This document shows positions 41,957 to 55,461 of a DNA stretch of 64,000 nt, in pieces; the first letter of the stretch is position 1; each line of letters starts with the position of its first letter. The DNA lies in the NCBI GenBank assembly GCA_949358305.1, contig OX442316.1, forward strand, positions 868,001 to 932,000, given 5' to 3'. The notes below the pieces were generated by a model. It was not told the origin of the DNA, did no database searches, and worked only from the letters and a program-made list of their open reading frames with translations. The translations under genes were made by a program, and so were the position numbers. This DNA comes from Strigamia acuminata. Its lineage: Eukaryota; Arthropoda; Chilopoda; Geophilomorpha; Linotaeniidae.

Positions 41957-44057
41957 TTACAGAGTGTGATAATTGTGTTCGGTGCGTGCTCGGTAGAATT
42001 TGTAACCCACAAATGCAATGGCCATCAATCCTAGTGTCAACACTATGCCACCAATGAAACTCCCGGTGTCAAACCCACCGTTCTTTTCGGGTTCTGGGGA
42101 TGGTTGAATGGAGTTCGGACCTATAAACAAACAAATTATTGAAAATAGATGAAAATAATGAAAATAAAATGGAATTTTTTTTTATTCACTTGTATCGATA
42201 GGTGAAGATGACGCCGTCGGAGGAATTGAAGTTGGAATTGGAGTTGAAGTTGAAGTCGGTTTTAGCGAGGAAACTACTGCAGGTTTCGAGGTTGGTTTCC
42301 AAGTTGGTTTTGAAGTTGATGCAACAGAAGTTGATGCAACAGTAGTCGCTGTCGTCGACGGCACCTTATCTGTACTAGTTGTCGGTGAAGCAGTAGTAGG
42401 TCCAGTAATTGTTGATCCGTTGGAAACATTCGTACTCGTTTCCGTCGTTACCGTTTCCGCTAGAAATAAAATAAAATAAAATAAAATAAAAATAAATCAG
42501 TTACCGAATCGTATCGCTTTTTCGATGTTCATTTCTTCGCCAGGTGATCATTTTTTCGACATTCATTTTTTCAACGTTCATTTTTGGACATTTTCACAAA
42601 AGGTCGTCATTGCGGCGTTTAGAAAATCGGCTGTTTTAGCACGAAAGTGAACCTTTTTAGGCCGAAAAATCAGTGTTTTCAGCCCGAAAATAGACTTTTT
42701 ATAGATCAATAATCATCTTGCGACATTATATTGGTCTAAAATGTTTAGTATCAGGTTAAAACGGCAATTTTTAGGCGAAAAACATTCATTTTCGTACCAA
42801 AACAATCGATTTTTGGGCTAAAATCGTTGATTTTCGTAATGTCGGCAAGACATTTTTATAACGTTTATTTCCACGGAACGCATATAAATGTCAAAACGTT
42901 TATTCGAAGTTAAAAAAACAGTTCATTTTTTCGCCTGTCGAACAAGTGATCAAACCTCATCGAAAGGCCTTTGGTGAAAACTTTTATAACATTTTTTCTT
43001 TTTCTATTAGTGCCAATTCTAACATTACATTTTTGTTACTTACTGGTACAATTCTTAATTTCCTCGACAATTGTGCAATTATGTTCTGCTAGTTCGCCCT
43101 TGTTCACGCAAGAAGTTTCTAAAAAAGTACGTAACAGTAGTATTTTAAAAAAAAATGTTTTATTACCTTTATCATATTTTTTATTTTAATACCATTTTTT
43201 GTATCGTTACAACTTATTACAGCATACAAACATTCACTTTCATTGCAGCTGTTACAATCCGTAATGTTAGCACAAACTAGAAGAAGAAAAAAAAATAAAG
43301 TAAATAAAGTAAATAAAGTAAATAAAGAAACAAAACGGAACATTTTATTTTATTTTAGAAATTGAATGCGAGCAACTTCTGGAAGAGACGGTTACCGGTA
43401 CCGGTAAGCGGTATTGTGTTTCTATTTTTTCTAATTATTCGGAGCAAACGGTTTATTTGCGCGACTTATAAATTCCGGTATCGATCGGTAACCATGGACG
43501 CAAAAATGCGACAATAAATGAGTGGAATTTTCTATCTCTATCAACCATTCGTATATATATTTATTGAATTTCTTTTTTGCCACTTTGTTAAATCAAATTG
43601 CACTTCTCTCTGGATGAAATAAAAGCAATTTCCCCGATCAACTTCAACTTTTAAATACAGTATTAACTCGATCATTAACTTAAATTCTTATTGAAACTTG
43701 ATCTTTTCATTATTCCAGATTAAAAAAATCTCTTGTAGACTTGCCAAAAATTTAAACATTATTTAAAATCACAGATTTGCAAATACAAATTAGATTCAAT
43801 AGTAGTCAACTCATTTCAACGTTTATAAAATTGACAACAGATCTCATCGAAAGAAGAATGTACATGAGAAAGAATTATTCCGTTTGAATGTTCAGCCATT
43901 TAAATTTAACATAAGTTCAATATACGATATATAAAAAAAAAGAAAAAAAATTACCTGATTTCGATGTTGTGTTTGCAGTTGTAACTTCACTCGCAACTAC
44001 GAAAGTCGTTACGAAAAGTCCCACTATGATTGTAATTGTTGCTGAACAAAAATTCAT
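41957..44057 (-). CDS. CD164/endolyn-type sialomucin
   Basis: Five minus-strand exons (44057-43955, 43276-43193, 43118-43044, 42459-42190, 42120-41957) give 231 residues. Residues 1 to about 22 are a signal peptide (MNFCSATITIIVGLF...). Next is a short cysteine-rich part with several N-glycosylation sites (CANITDCNSCNESECLY, HNCT, KNCT). Then comes a Thr/Ser/Pro-rich mucin stretch (about 88-178), a transmembrane helix (about 197-218, GSFIGGIVLTLGLMA) and a short tail ending NYHTL. The transmembrane segment plus YHTL, a YxxF-type lysosomal sorting signal, is the hallmark of CD164 in vertebrates and visgun in Drosophila. It is therefore likely a glycoprotein cycling between lysosome, endosome and surface. 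The mucin part is repetitive (STSKPTWKPTSKP) and probably length-variable. Confidence 0.92.
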
Positions 44058-45158
44058 TGTTAATCCACTGAATTACGAAAATGGAATTTCCTACAATGCT
44101 CAGAATCTGATGAGCTGACTGTGACTCAGATACGACTCGCTAAAATTGATTATACAAACGCTTTTTACAGTTTCCAGACGAGTTATCAAAGAAATATTAC
44201 GCCTCCTCTATTTAATCAAAATGATAAAGATTGATAAAGCATACATAACTAGTATAGAAAAGGAATGGCATAACACAACGGTTGCTGGGAAAGATTGATT
44301 AGAAAAGGTGTGACTCATACATTCGTGTTGCAATGGCAAGAGAGAATTCTGGGTCATCGGGCGTCAGAAAAACTCTTATTGCGCAGGACAGGACCAGATA
44401 GGACGCACATGTGGCGTTCGTAGCGCATTCTGGCGGCGATTTAAGAAGCAATATAAAACACATTTCCTCGTTTTTTCTAAAAACTTCGTTTATTTATATT
44501 TACTTAAGAAGCACGAGAGGTAATGTATAAAACGTCTTCACATTTATTTTAAAAGAAATAACATACTAGTATATGTACTGTACATACCGGTATATATGGT
44601 GACGACCTTATCTAATAGTAATAACATAAAGTTCCTATACTAACTTGTAAATGGTACACGTTCCAAGACACGAATTAATCTTTTAATCCGTAATGATGCG
44701 TTTCTAAAAAAGTGTCCCACTCTTATCAAGGTTGTCAATACCGATAATATAAGTCAATATTATTGTATATCTGATCCCGAATAAAATGTATAAATAATTT
44801 TTTTCATATGTTTTACTTCAATTCTTACTTGTATTTCGAATTTACCACTGATGCGCATTCGCCGTCTAGTGGCAACATTGAACCTTGACAATTACGTTTT
44901 CATAATTTCATAATTTCATAATTTATTTTAATCTAGACGAGAAAGAAACAAAACAGATGATAAAATATGTATTTAAAATTGTGTTATACTCTAGTACTTA
45001 CATCGTAAATCATGAAGCATACTTCATCCTACGTTCGCGCTGAAGGAAGAGAGACATCCAGAAATCCAATCGATAAACACCATACCAGGTGTTAGTAAAA
45101 CCCCAATTCGTAATTTCCTTTTTTCAGATTTGGAAGATCCTGCCAATCCTGCCGAATT
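44058..45158. other. CD164-CWC27 intergenic region
   Basis: Contains both divergent promoters. No repeat end or RNA gene recognised. A TACTAGTATATGTACTG-like palindromic stretch is at 44,563-44,580. Confidence 0.5.
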
Positions 45159-46676
45159 ATGAGCAATATATATATTCAAGAACCACCGACTCAGGGCAAA
45201 GTGGGTAATGCTTTTTTTGATATCACCCATGTTAATTGTAATGAATTAAAAATGTAGGTTTTATTACAAACCACGGTCGGTGACATAGACATTGAGTTGT
45301 GGTGCCGTGAAACGCCAAGAACATGTCGAAATTTTATCCAGTTATGCTTGGAGGGGTATTACAACAATACGATATTTCATCGTGTAGTAAAAGGATTTAT
45401 TGTGCAAGGAGGCGATCCAACGGGATCGGGCGAAGGCGGCGAATCGATTTATGGTCAACCATTCAAAGTACAGAATACGATTATATTAGAATGAATTTAA
45501 TTAATTAATGTTTAACTTTTCACCATATTTCGTCCTTGTCCAGGATGAATTCCATTCACGTTTACGTTTCGTTCGTCGTGGTCTGATCGCAATGGCAAAT
45601 TCGGAAAAGGATGATAATGGCAGTCAGTTTTTCTTCACTCTGGGACCTGCTGCTGAACTACAAAACAAGCACACAGTATTTGGAAAAGTAATCTTTCAAT
45701 ATCGTATCACCAACGTGAAAGAAAATAGTACTGAAGAATAGCAATATTCTTTTGATTCATTTTCTTGACAGGTAACGGGAAATACTTTGTTTAATATGCT
45801 CAAGCTAGAAGAAGGATTAGTTGATCGCAATGAACGACCGATTTACCCAAATAAAATCACCGGCGCAATTATTTTGAATAATCCGTTTACCGACATCGTT
45901 CCTAGGATGGATAAGTTGAAACTAATGAGCACCGACAAAGATGGTTTCAAATCAAAATCTACCGCTACTAAGTAAGAATATAAATATGAATAAGAAAAAG
46001 AAAAAGAAAAAGAAAAAGAAAAAGAAAAAGAATGTTTAACTCTTTCTTCGAAATGTTTCTTGAGAAATTTTAAGCTTCTGTCGTTCGGAGAAGAGGCCGA
46101 AGAAGATGAGGAGCAAGTTAACGAAATGAGCAAAGTTGGCGCAAACCGTGTTTGGTTAAAAGGAAGAATTGGTAGACTGACGGATATTCGCAATTTATTT
46201 TGTAGAAATATGAAGGGAAGAGTAAGAGCAGTCACGATTTAATTAACGATGCCAGTAAATTGAGCTGCAATCTCGATGCGGAGAAAGAAGCGGAACAAGA
46301 GGTTCACTCGTGAATTCTAAAGTATAACTGACGCGAAGAAAGAATAAAATGAATGTGCGTTTGTTTTGTATGTAGGAAGGAGTGGAAGAAATCTCTTTAC
46401 AGGAGAAGTTGAACCAAGTGCGCAAAAAGCTGCAATCAGGAAGAGTTCAGAGCGTTCGAACTTCAGCAGGAACGAAAACAGCGGATGAAAACAGCACTAA
46501 AAAGTATAAAATTACAAATTACAAATTAATTCCTTAACACGTTAATAGCGTTAATAGTAACCGTACCGTATATTATTCACTTGTCAGAGATGCGATTCTT
46601 AAGGAAATCAAGCAGTTGAAGAGAGACTTGGCACAAGGCAAAAAGAAAAATGAAAAAACAGAGATTGCCGTTGCTT

Positions 46677-46709
<33 letters not shown>

Positions 46710-47155
46710 AACCTGTACACGAGGTGAAGGAAGCCGTCGACAAATATGAAGGAAGGAAGAAGAGGAAAAAAGAATTTGACCGAGAAGCACAGACACTCGA
46801 ACTGCTAGGCAGATTCCAGAAGAAATTGCAAAACATACGTGAGAAAGATGAGAAAGATGAGAAAGAATGTGGAGGAAGTAAGGAAAAAGAAGAGAACGAT
46901 GACGTGGACGAAGACAGCAAATGGTCAAGACTCAAAACATTTTTAAACATTTTCAACAATTTGTTTAATTTTATTTTATTTAATTCTCTACTTGTTTCTT
47001 TCAGGTTGACTCATACGTTAACATTTGAAACGAAGGACCTCAAAGTCAAAGATGCCAATGTTAAAGACGAAGACACGTACGAAATCTACGACCCACGAAA
47101 TCCAATCAATCAAAGACGGCGCGAGGCTAGCAAACAAACTATGAAGCAAAAGTAG
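45159..47155 (+). CDS. CWC27: Spliceosome-associated cyclophilin CWC27
   Basis: CWC27 is a nuclear cyclophilin-type protein of activated spliceosomes. Nine exons (45159-45200, 45258-45467, 45544-45687, 45772-45971, 46065-46134, 46206-46301, 46376-46503, 46588-46923, 47005-47155) give 458 residues, against 472 in human. The start MSNIYIQEPPT is the family's. The cyclophilin domain (about 14-175) retains FHRVVKGFIVQGGDPTG and NGSQFFFTL. After it come FKLLSFGEEAEEDEEQV, a charged helical region, and the conserved end DTYEIYDPRNPINQRRRE. Exon 8 holds a run of Glu-Pro dipeptides from a GAGCCG repeat at 46,678-46,712. Introns are 57-95 bp. In human CWC27 the active site is degenerate (Glu for Trp, as I recall); this was not checked here. 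Confidence 0.95.
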
Positions 47156-48151
47156 TTCGGCCTACCGGTCCGGTGACCGGTACTTATTAAACTGTACTAA
47201 CATGTAGAAAGAAAAGAAAGTGTCTGTTATGTGTTATTGACTCTTGAAATATTTGAAATAAAAATACAGTACTTGGAAAAGTATTACTTGCAAAAGCAGT
47301 TAATCAGCTAGAGTACATCTAGCAGATGTTTCGCTGCAGCTGCAGGCCATCTCCAGTTTTTCATTTTTCATCTAAAACAACTGCTACCGGTACCGACTAC
47401 CGAGGGGTCCCACATTCAACCGAATCTCCGACATGATGGGCTTTCGAATCCCACCGAATCCCACCGAATCTCCGAATCTCCGAATCTCCGAATCTCAGGA
47501 TCTCAGAATCACTGAATCTTTAAATTGCATAAAGATTGTGAAATTTTTCTAAAAATGGACAAAATTTTACAATTTTACAATTTTGAATTTTATTCAAATC
47601 TTTCCGAATCTCAATCCTCCACCAAATCCCAAAAAATATTTGAAAGATTCGAATCTCTGACACTCAAAATCCGATGGTCTACCCATCGACTGGTATGGTC
47701 AGGATCGCAGCCTCCTTTTTAGAAAAAAGAAAAAGAAAAACCCAAAATGCTCGTCGGTTCGTCTGCAGGTGTCAAAAACAAATTCGCACAAATTTTATGT
47801 ACCGAAAAAAGCAATTATTACTCCCGAATTAATTAACTAAAGCTTTTTCCTATTGTTTTTTTATAGTAACAATTCTTGTGCCCGATTTACATGTAAAACC
47901 AGACTGGAAAACTTATTCGCTTTTGGCTATTCCTATTGGCTGTGTTGGTTGATGACGTCAGTTTGTTTCAATTCCAGCAACCCTGCCTCTAGCGGCAAGA
48001 GAAAATATCATTGGATTGTTGCCGTTGCGTGTTAGCCATTCCCATTTCCCCTCCGTTTCTTTTATCAGTTCCCAACATTTGTTGTACAACGGCCGCAACG
48101 GCGAGCTCGAAAGTGACCGAATTCATCACTCTGGATTCACTTAATGAAGAA
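47156..48151. other. CWC27-TRA2 intergenic region
   Basis: A GAATCTCC-type 8-bp tandem run (about 47,420-47,510) and a polypurine stretch near 47,720 are visible. The right half is probably the TRA2 5' leader. No gene. Confidence 0.5.
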
Positions 48152-50237
48152 ATGAGTGATCAAGAGGTAACCTATTTTGTTTCTAAGTATTCGGGTTAAA
48201 TGTTAGACGCGCAATAGTAATCCGTGGCCGAGAAAAACGTAGTCGCATTTATTTCGATCAATCGCTGAACAAAGAACGTGATTCCTTAGCTCCGCAACAT
48301 GGCTGCTGCCTGTTTACGATGAGGGCAGGGCACCGCACCGCGCCGGTATTTGTGCGTCTAATTTCATTTCTTATTATTCCTAGGCATAAAAGATTGATGA
48401 AGAAAGATACTAGATATTTTTCAATAGTGTTTGTGTTGAATTTTGATTAGCAGCACAGTGATTCGCAACAGGGAAGCCCAAATCATTCAACGAACCATGA
48501 AAAATCGCAATCGCCTCGACCTTCACATTCACGATCCCGCGAACCAACACCGCGATCCCGAAGCCGGACTCCGCGCTCTCGGTCCCGATCACGTTCGCGT
48601 CATCGCCGTTCGTACACTCGATCTAGGTAAGCATTTCGTTTTTCGCAGAACTTTTAGTCGATTTTATTTTAATTTGTTAGTACTTCGTTTAGGAGCAGGT
48701 CCCGCTCTAGACGTCATCGCAGATACAGGAGTAGGTCGAGGTCTCGCTCACCTAGGCATCGTAGATAGTACGTAACATGTAACCTAAGCCACGACTAGCT
48801 CTTATTTTTATTGTTTCATTTAATTTCATTTAATTTCATTTAATTCAATTTTCAATTTTCAATTCCGAAATGTGTTGTATTTATTTCTGGAATTCGAAGT
48901 AAACTTTAATCGTTTCAGTCATTCGTCATTGGTGTTGATGTTCTATTAATAATTCCTTAAAAAAAAGAAAACGAAGCATTTATTTTGAACCATTTGGCTT
49001 TTTCAGGAAATTAGTGTTTTTTTTTTTATTAAACCTTGTTTGGTATTTTATGTACAAATTATGAATATTGAATATCTTGTGTTTTGTTTCGGCAGCCACA
49101 GCAGGTCTCCGATGTCAAATCGACGCCGCCATGTTGGTAGTAGGGTAAGAAAACAAATTAATTGTGCATGTTGACAATTAATTGTTTATTTATTTAATTT
49201 AATTTATTAATTTAGGAAAATCCGCCATCAAGTCGATGCCTTGGAATTTTTGGTCTGAGTTTGTACACCCAAGAACGCGATTTACGAGATGTGTTTTCTA
49301 AGTACGGGAACGTCGAAGATGTTCAAATAGTTTACGACGCTCAGGTAAATAGATTGAAATGGAGGCAAATGAAACGACTCAATGTGAAATGATTAAATTT
49401 AGACCGGGAGATCCCGAGGATTTGCCTTTGTGTATTTTGAACAATCTGAAGATGCTAAAGCTGTAAGTATTTCGATAGGGACGAATTTTCAATCAAAATA
49501 CCTAATGCATGAAATTGAAATGTAGGCTAAAGAACGATGCACCGGAATGGAAGTTGATGGGCGCCGAATTCGCGTTGACTTTTCAATAACTCAACGAGCT
49601 CACACACCCACCCCTGGCATTTACATGGGCAAGCCCACCTAGTAAGTTAGTTAGTTTTTGTTTTTGCTTTTGTTTATTTTTGGTTTGTTTTGTTTGTGCT
49701 GTGAGTGATTGATAATTTGTGAACGCTATTTGATAGTACTGGAGGACGATACGGCGGAAGCGGCGGCGGCGGAGGAGGAGGTGGTGGTGGTGGCGGAGGC
49801 GGCGGCGGAGGAGGTGGAGGCGACGGAGGTGGCAGTGGAGGTGGCGGAGGAGGTGGACGTGGCTACAGACGATCGCCCTCTCCCTATTATCGACGCAGTC
49901 GTTACTCGCGCTCTCGATCGCGTTCGTACTCCCCACGTAAGTACTACGCTTAACTAGACGGGACTGAATGTTGGATTGTAAGAGGTTAAACGTTCATAGT
50001 TAAAATGTTTAATTATTGGTTTGTTTGTTTGTTCGTTCGTTTGATTTCAATTTTTAACTTTTCTTTACTACTGCTGTATGAACTTTTAATTTCCCATAAA
50101 GATAACGATAAAAGAAAAAAGATAGATAAAAGAATTGAATTGGGTGTTGGGTGACATTGAATGAATCAATCTATTGTTTCCTTGAAAAATGTGATAAGTC
50201 CGAGAATTGGACTTTTCCTCTTGCAGATCGATATTGA
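48152..50237 (+). CDS. TRA2: Transformer-2 SR-type splicing factor
   Basis: Tra2 proteins bind GAA-rich exonic enhancers and activate splice sites; in insects they act with Transformer in sex-specific splicing. Nine exons (48152-48166, 48451-48626, 48693-48767, 49096-49144, 49216-49344, 49403-49462, 49526-49641, 49737-49936, 50227-50237) give 276 residues. Layout: RS domain 1 (about 15-85), conserved [16 protein letters not shown] about 106-185 with RNP2 CLGIFGLS and RNP1 RGFAFVYF at 153-160, the Tra2 signature linker [13 protein letters not shown] at 194-206, a glycine-rich hinge, and RS domain 2 ending SYSPHRY. The last exon is only 11 nt. The glycine tract (about 30 Gly) is longer than the human TRA2B one. 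Long introns 1, 3 and 8 may host regulated or poison exons, which I could not identify. Confidence 0.96.
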
Positions 50238-50529
50238 CATTGCCATGAGGTTGTTCCATTCACAGTAAGCTAGACAACATCACTTAAATTACAAAAAATT
50301 ACTGTAACAAATTTCCAATTGATTGAAATCACATATGAAGTACTTTACTGTACCAATGCTTTTTTTGTTTTTAATTTAAAGTTCACATTTTATTTCGTCA
50401 TGTTTAATCTCGTTACCTGAAAGAAAAGAATGCAAATCGCACAGAATTAAATTAAACATGCTACCACAATGACTAGTACTTACATGTAGTCGCATATGTA
50501 TTGCTTAAAACAATTTTTTGTGTTTACTT

Positions 50530-50700
50530 TTCATCTTTTCTTCTCTTCTCTTCTCTTCTCTTCTCTTCTCTTCTCTTCTCTTCTCTTTTTTTCGTTTCAT
50601 TTTATTTCTTTTTATTTTCTATCATTTCATTCTATTCCTTTCATTTCTTTTCTTTCTTTTTTCTTTTCGATTTTAATAAATTGTTTTTAACTGTAGGAAA
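50530..50700. repeat. TTCTC microsatellite and pyrimidine tract
   Basis: About ten TCTTC units at 50,530-50,590 grade into a 100-bp T-rich pyrimidine stretch. Probably in or near the TRA2 3' untranslated region. Confidence 0.85.
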
Positions 50701-53700
50701 AAACCACCTATCATCTTAGTGGTAATAATTTTTCTATAGCTCGAATTGTAACTGGTAACTATTATCTAACTGACAATTTAATTTACAAATAAATTGTTGT
50801 ATTACTATTGCATTATATTACGAGTAATAAATGGTATTGGAATCGTTTGAAGCTAATCTGTCTTTTGTTTTATTTACATTAGAGTTTGAAGAAAGAAAAG
50901 TAAGCTGAAGAGAGTGTTAGTCGTTGGCCACAACTTGAAGTATGAAACAGATTAGGGCAGGCATATTATAAGTGAAGAGAAATTTGAAGTTAGTTAGGAA
51001 GATTGAAGGAAGGAAGGAAGGAAGGAATAAATGGGTGAAGCTGAAAAATGAAGTTGTTGAAGATGATGGTAGAAAGAAGGGAAGCAAAAATGGCAAGAGT
51101 TGAAAGAGGGGAATGAAAAAAAGAAAATAGAATTTCACAATTTCCAAGAAAGAAGAATTTTATTCTTTACTTGGCAAGATGAAGTGTTTTAATGAAGAGG
51201 TGAAGATAACTTGTAAGTTGTGGTCTGCAAAAAGCATATATGCCAAATGTGCGCATATGTGTATGTATGTATGTACAAAAAATGTATTTCATCAATTGAA
51301 GCTGAGATTGGACCCAGTTACTGCTGATCTAGCCTGTGAATGGTGTCATATCACATTGACTTGTTTAATGCTATGAAAAATAATGGAAAAGTAGCTTGCT
51401 TCGATTTGTCAAAAAAAACACAACAGCTTTTAATTTATCAAGTATGGAGTGCATGCATACATACACATAACCGTATTTACGCGATTCAGAGTCGCACTCC
51501 CAATTGTTGTCGCCTTCGAATAGTAACCGCGGCTAATAGCTGGTAGTTTCGAGGGCGACTACAATTTAAGGCTGTTAATCGATGAATTTCAGAATTTTTA
51601 AGCAAAAATAGCCTATTTAACATTTGATGCGTTTGTTGCATGTGTTTTATGCTGGATTGTTGGCTATTTGCAAAATTTTTGACAACAGCGATTTGGAATA
51701 AGCACTGCAGCTCATATTTGAAGAAATGTATATATAATAATAATAATAATAATAATATTCTTTTCAGTTTATTGGAAATTTATTAGCAGTTTCCTGGGGT
51801 GGACCACTTGTCAGTTGGTGACAGTCGACTATTTCCACACGACTTGGCAGTTGTCAGTCAACTGATAACTTTTTCGATCACTGGGCTAATTGACAGTTGT
51901 TTTTCGAAGCGATTTTGTAAATTTCCATACTATGTCTACAAGTTAGATTGTTACAATTGTGCTGTTGCGCCCCACCAAAAATCAGCTCACACCTCACAGT
52001 TTGGGAAATGTTGCAATAGGGGACGAGGCGCGGCTTGCAAAGGCTGATTGTACGCTAAGATGTACCTGTTGCTGAAGTGATACGTGGCTAAGACGTACCG
52101 CTAATTTAGCAACAACAACAATACATCTTAGAATCGTTGAAGTGGCAGTCGCTAAAACGTACCACTTAAGCAGATAATCGCTAAAGTGAGCCCATTCCCC
52201 CAATTCAAATGACGACTAACAAATACTTTCGTAGATTTCCTTGTGATCGATGTGGAGATTGGATCAAATTTTTTTTTCAACCGAGGACTGATACTGGTAA
52301 CTGAGAATTAGCCCAGTGATTGAAAAAGGAGTCGGTCACTGAAACTGACAAATGATTGGGAAGTGAACTCAAATCTTCCCCAGTTTCCGTAGCACTATTA
52401 AGTTAGGTACGGCTTACGACTGGGAAAGAGATGATTGTCTGTGTTGTATCGTGAAACGTTGCAATGTTTATTTTACTCCGGTAGAAGTTTTTGCGCTGAG
52501 GCGTGTATTTGTTAGCGGCGATTACAGTGCAATAGAAGCACCAAAGTCAATGTAAGTTTCATCCCAAGGTCGAAAGGCCTTTGGGGTGAAACTAGCATCG
52601 CATATTTGGTAACATTTGTTATTACAAAATCAAAGTGATACACATTCGAAATTAGTAGTTTTTTTTATGTATGATCTGATCAAACCAACTTCATTTCCGT
52701 GACTGCACACGCAATGGTTATAACGCGGGTTGGCGATTTTCTGTATTTTTACAATGCTAACCTGCATTAAGTTGTGATCAAAGTATTGTGTTCCATATTG
52801 TAATTTTACTACGTTTTTGCCTTTCAGAGATATTTGTTAAGATAGTATCATTGTATGAAATCGCAATTTATGAAACAGCTCTAGCTCCATTCAGTAATTA
52901 GAATCAAAAGAAGAAAGCATTTTCGGAAACGTTCATACTACAAGAAAACTAATGCAATGCAGGCCAGTTGGGTTGTTGCAAAAGCAAAAAATTTCTGATG
53001 TTAGTCTAATTTTGAACTTTAACGCAAGGAAGCATCCAAGCAGCCTCTCTATCAGAATCGACCCCAACTCGTTAATTCACATCTGTGTTGGCGAGATACA
53101 CCCATGAAATGTGCAGTTTTAGCCTAAAATGGCTTTTTTTCTGCCCAGTATGCGCTTTTGTGTATAAAAAATATAATTTTGGGGCTAAAACTGCATATTT
53201 TTGTTACTGGGGTTAAAAAATGCATTTGTGCATTGTATTTTTCAATACAATTTTAGAATGGAAACTAATTAATCTGGATCAGTGCATGCCAAAGTGTGGT
53301 CCGCAAATAAGTTTAGTACAAACAGGTCAAGTGCATAAGTGATTGATTGATTATAAACTTGAAAAATCCCATTTAATCTCATTCAATCTAAACTACAGAA
53401 AAATTAGGTTTGTTTTATACAAATACAGAATACCTACTCCTAGTTCCATCTGGTCCGTAACACATTGGAACAAAATATGATACTGATTCATGACACAATG
53501 GGACAAAACAAAATGTAGTTTGAAAAGCACCGATCTAGATACAGTTCCAAGTTTTATGAAAACCTTGGATTACCTTTAGGAGCTACCTTTGTCTCCCCAA
53601 GTCTTACACACACACGCAAGCAAGCCCATCACTCAGATGTACAAAATCGTGCTTCTCTCCCTTTTTTTTTTAGATTGGTTCATGTTAGGTTAGGATAGGT

Positions 53701-54491
53701 TAGGTTGGTCACTGGTGGATCGAGGGTGTGCCCATGGATTTCATTTCTAAAGTCCAAAAAGTCCTTTTTTTGTTCTATAAAATTGACATTTAGGTTTAAA
53801 AAATTCATTCACCTTTTTGGTCATAACATCAAATTTTTGGCACAATAACAGTCAATTTTTGATCAGGTCAGATTAGGTTAGGTTATGGTCATGTTGCGCC
53901 TAAGCATACTAAGCGTCCGCGTAAACGCAATGTTGCGCTTATGAATCACGCGCTTGGAATAATGGCTTGTTTGGAATTTTTTCAGAAGGGTTTAACCAGC
54001 AAATTATTCATTCAGAAAAAATACTTTGTGATAAGTTTATATACATTAAAGTGAGACAGATTTGGTATCATTTTTGAATTCAAAAGGATACCAACCTAAA
54101 CAAAATTTTTTCGTAGCAAATCTCGGTAATTTTTCATCCATAGCCAAAACAAAATTTTCCATAAATCTAAGTAATTGGCGCCAGGCGGTCAACGGCCAAA
54201 CGGCCATTTAAGTAATTGGCGCCAGTCCAGATTAAGCGCCAGATTGCCAAAAATGACCCTTTTTTAAAGGCTTTTATTTAAGTTGAACGTTTGTGTGGTT
54301 CAACGTCCGGTCATGTGACCCTAAATGTAACTTTTTAGAACCGCAGCGCCACTTGGCGGAACCCGTGTCCTTTAATGGATGCCAAAATGTTCGCCGATAC
54401 GAATTTTGATGTTTTTCGATACTAAAAACGATTCTAAAAATTCTGAAACCAGGCTAAACCTGACGAAAACAAAAATTCCTATCATCCCATA
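50701..54491. other. Large intergenic gap, repeat-rich
   Basis: No supported gene. A GAAGGAAG microsatellite is at 51,004-51,027 and an AAT run at 51,738-51,760. Repeated GCTAA[A/G]ACGTACC words lie at 52,055-52,190. A GC-richer stretch near 52,440-52,555 ends in a good donor (ATGTAAGT) but has no long frame. TTAGG-type runs lie near 53,684-53,706 and 53,873-53,885. Confidence 0.5.
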
Positions 54492-54823
54492 TACAGGGTG
54501 TTCTAAAAGTCTGGTCCCCTCCAAATATTTCCTGAGCAATTGCATCTAGGCCAACTTTGATAAGAAATAATTTTTTTAAGAACAGTTCTAGACTAATTAG
54601 ATGGTGCTCTACAACTTTGTAATTGGAAATTTTGCTCTAACCTGATTGGTTTAGAAGTTAGCAACGGAATGACCTTGAAAATGGCCTTCAAGGTCAAATT
54701 TGATGACATCATTGGATTGCTCTCACTCAACTTCCTATACGATCGCTTCATCAAAGTTGGTCTAGACGCAATAACTCAGGAAATATTTGAGGGGAACAGA
54801 CTTTTCTTCCACCCTATATATCT
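54492..54823. mobile_element. MITE with about 70-bp inverted arms, TACAGGGTGTTCTAAAAGTC ends (family B)
   Basis: The left arm (54,492-54,562) pairs with 54,753-54,823. A further copy of the right arm lies at 54,895-54,962, ending ACATCCTGTA, so a second insertion or duplication touched the site. The core GGTGCTCTACAACTTTGTAA is shared with the 21-22 kb elements. Confidence 0.85.
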
Positions 54824-55275
54824 ATTCCGACGACAAGTCCTCGTAACTAAACTGATCTAAAAACGACAACAAATAAAAAATAAAAATAAAGACTCAAGTT
54901 GACCTAGATGCAATTGCTCACGAAATATTTGGAGGGGACCAGACTTTTAGAACATCCTGTATTTTGTTTTTTAATATTATTTAGAAAAAGTACTTTGTTG
55001 AAGGTTTTTTGACACATCACGAAACAATCTGCAGTAGTAGCGCACTCTGGCGGCGAGTTGAACACCAATATAAAAGCCTTTTTCAAAAACATGGTTTTTT
55101 ATATTTACTTGTTTTAAAGAAAAAAGTATGACTTTTACGGAAAAGTTACCATTTTTTTGCGGTTGTACGCCGGCCTTCAAATAGGCGCCGGTGAGGGTTC
55201 GAGTCGAAAAACTTTTAAACTCTCCACCTATTAAACAAGGCAGTACAGTACAGACAGACAGGACAAATTTCAGAT

Positions 55276-55461
55276 AATGTTAAAGCGTCTGATCAGTTTG
55301 TTGTCGATCATTTCGTCGCCAAGAACGGCGACGAAATGACTCATGGTCAGAACAATTTTATTTTATTCTAATTATATTAAATTACTTAATTAATTTTTTA
55401 TGCTATTGCAGAGTTTCGAATTTTCTAGATTCCCATCTGGCATCAATGAGAACTTAAAACC
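55276..55461 (+). repeat. Duplicated two-exon cassette, copy 1
   Basis: 186 bp that recur at 57,255-57,441 in the same orientation with about 93% identity by eye. Reading AATGTTAAAGCGTCTGAT gives NVKASDQFVVDHFVAKNGDE up to a GTCAG donor-like site, then a 63-bp intron-like stretch ending TATTGCAG, then FLDSHLAS-RT and a stop in both copies. A TTTCAG acceptor-like site precedes both. The protein family was not recognised. Confidence 0.6.

Noticed and set aside
46573-46959. Minus-strand Ser/Phe-rich frames
   Set aside because: Antisense to CWC27 exon 8, whose Glu-Pro repeat reads as Gly-Ser.
49583-49957. His/Arg-rich minus frame and Ala/Glu/Val-rich plus frame
   Set aside because: Shadow frames of the TRA2 glycine-rich exon.
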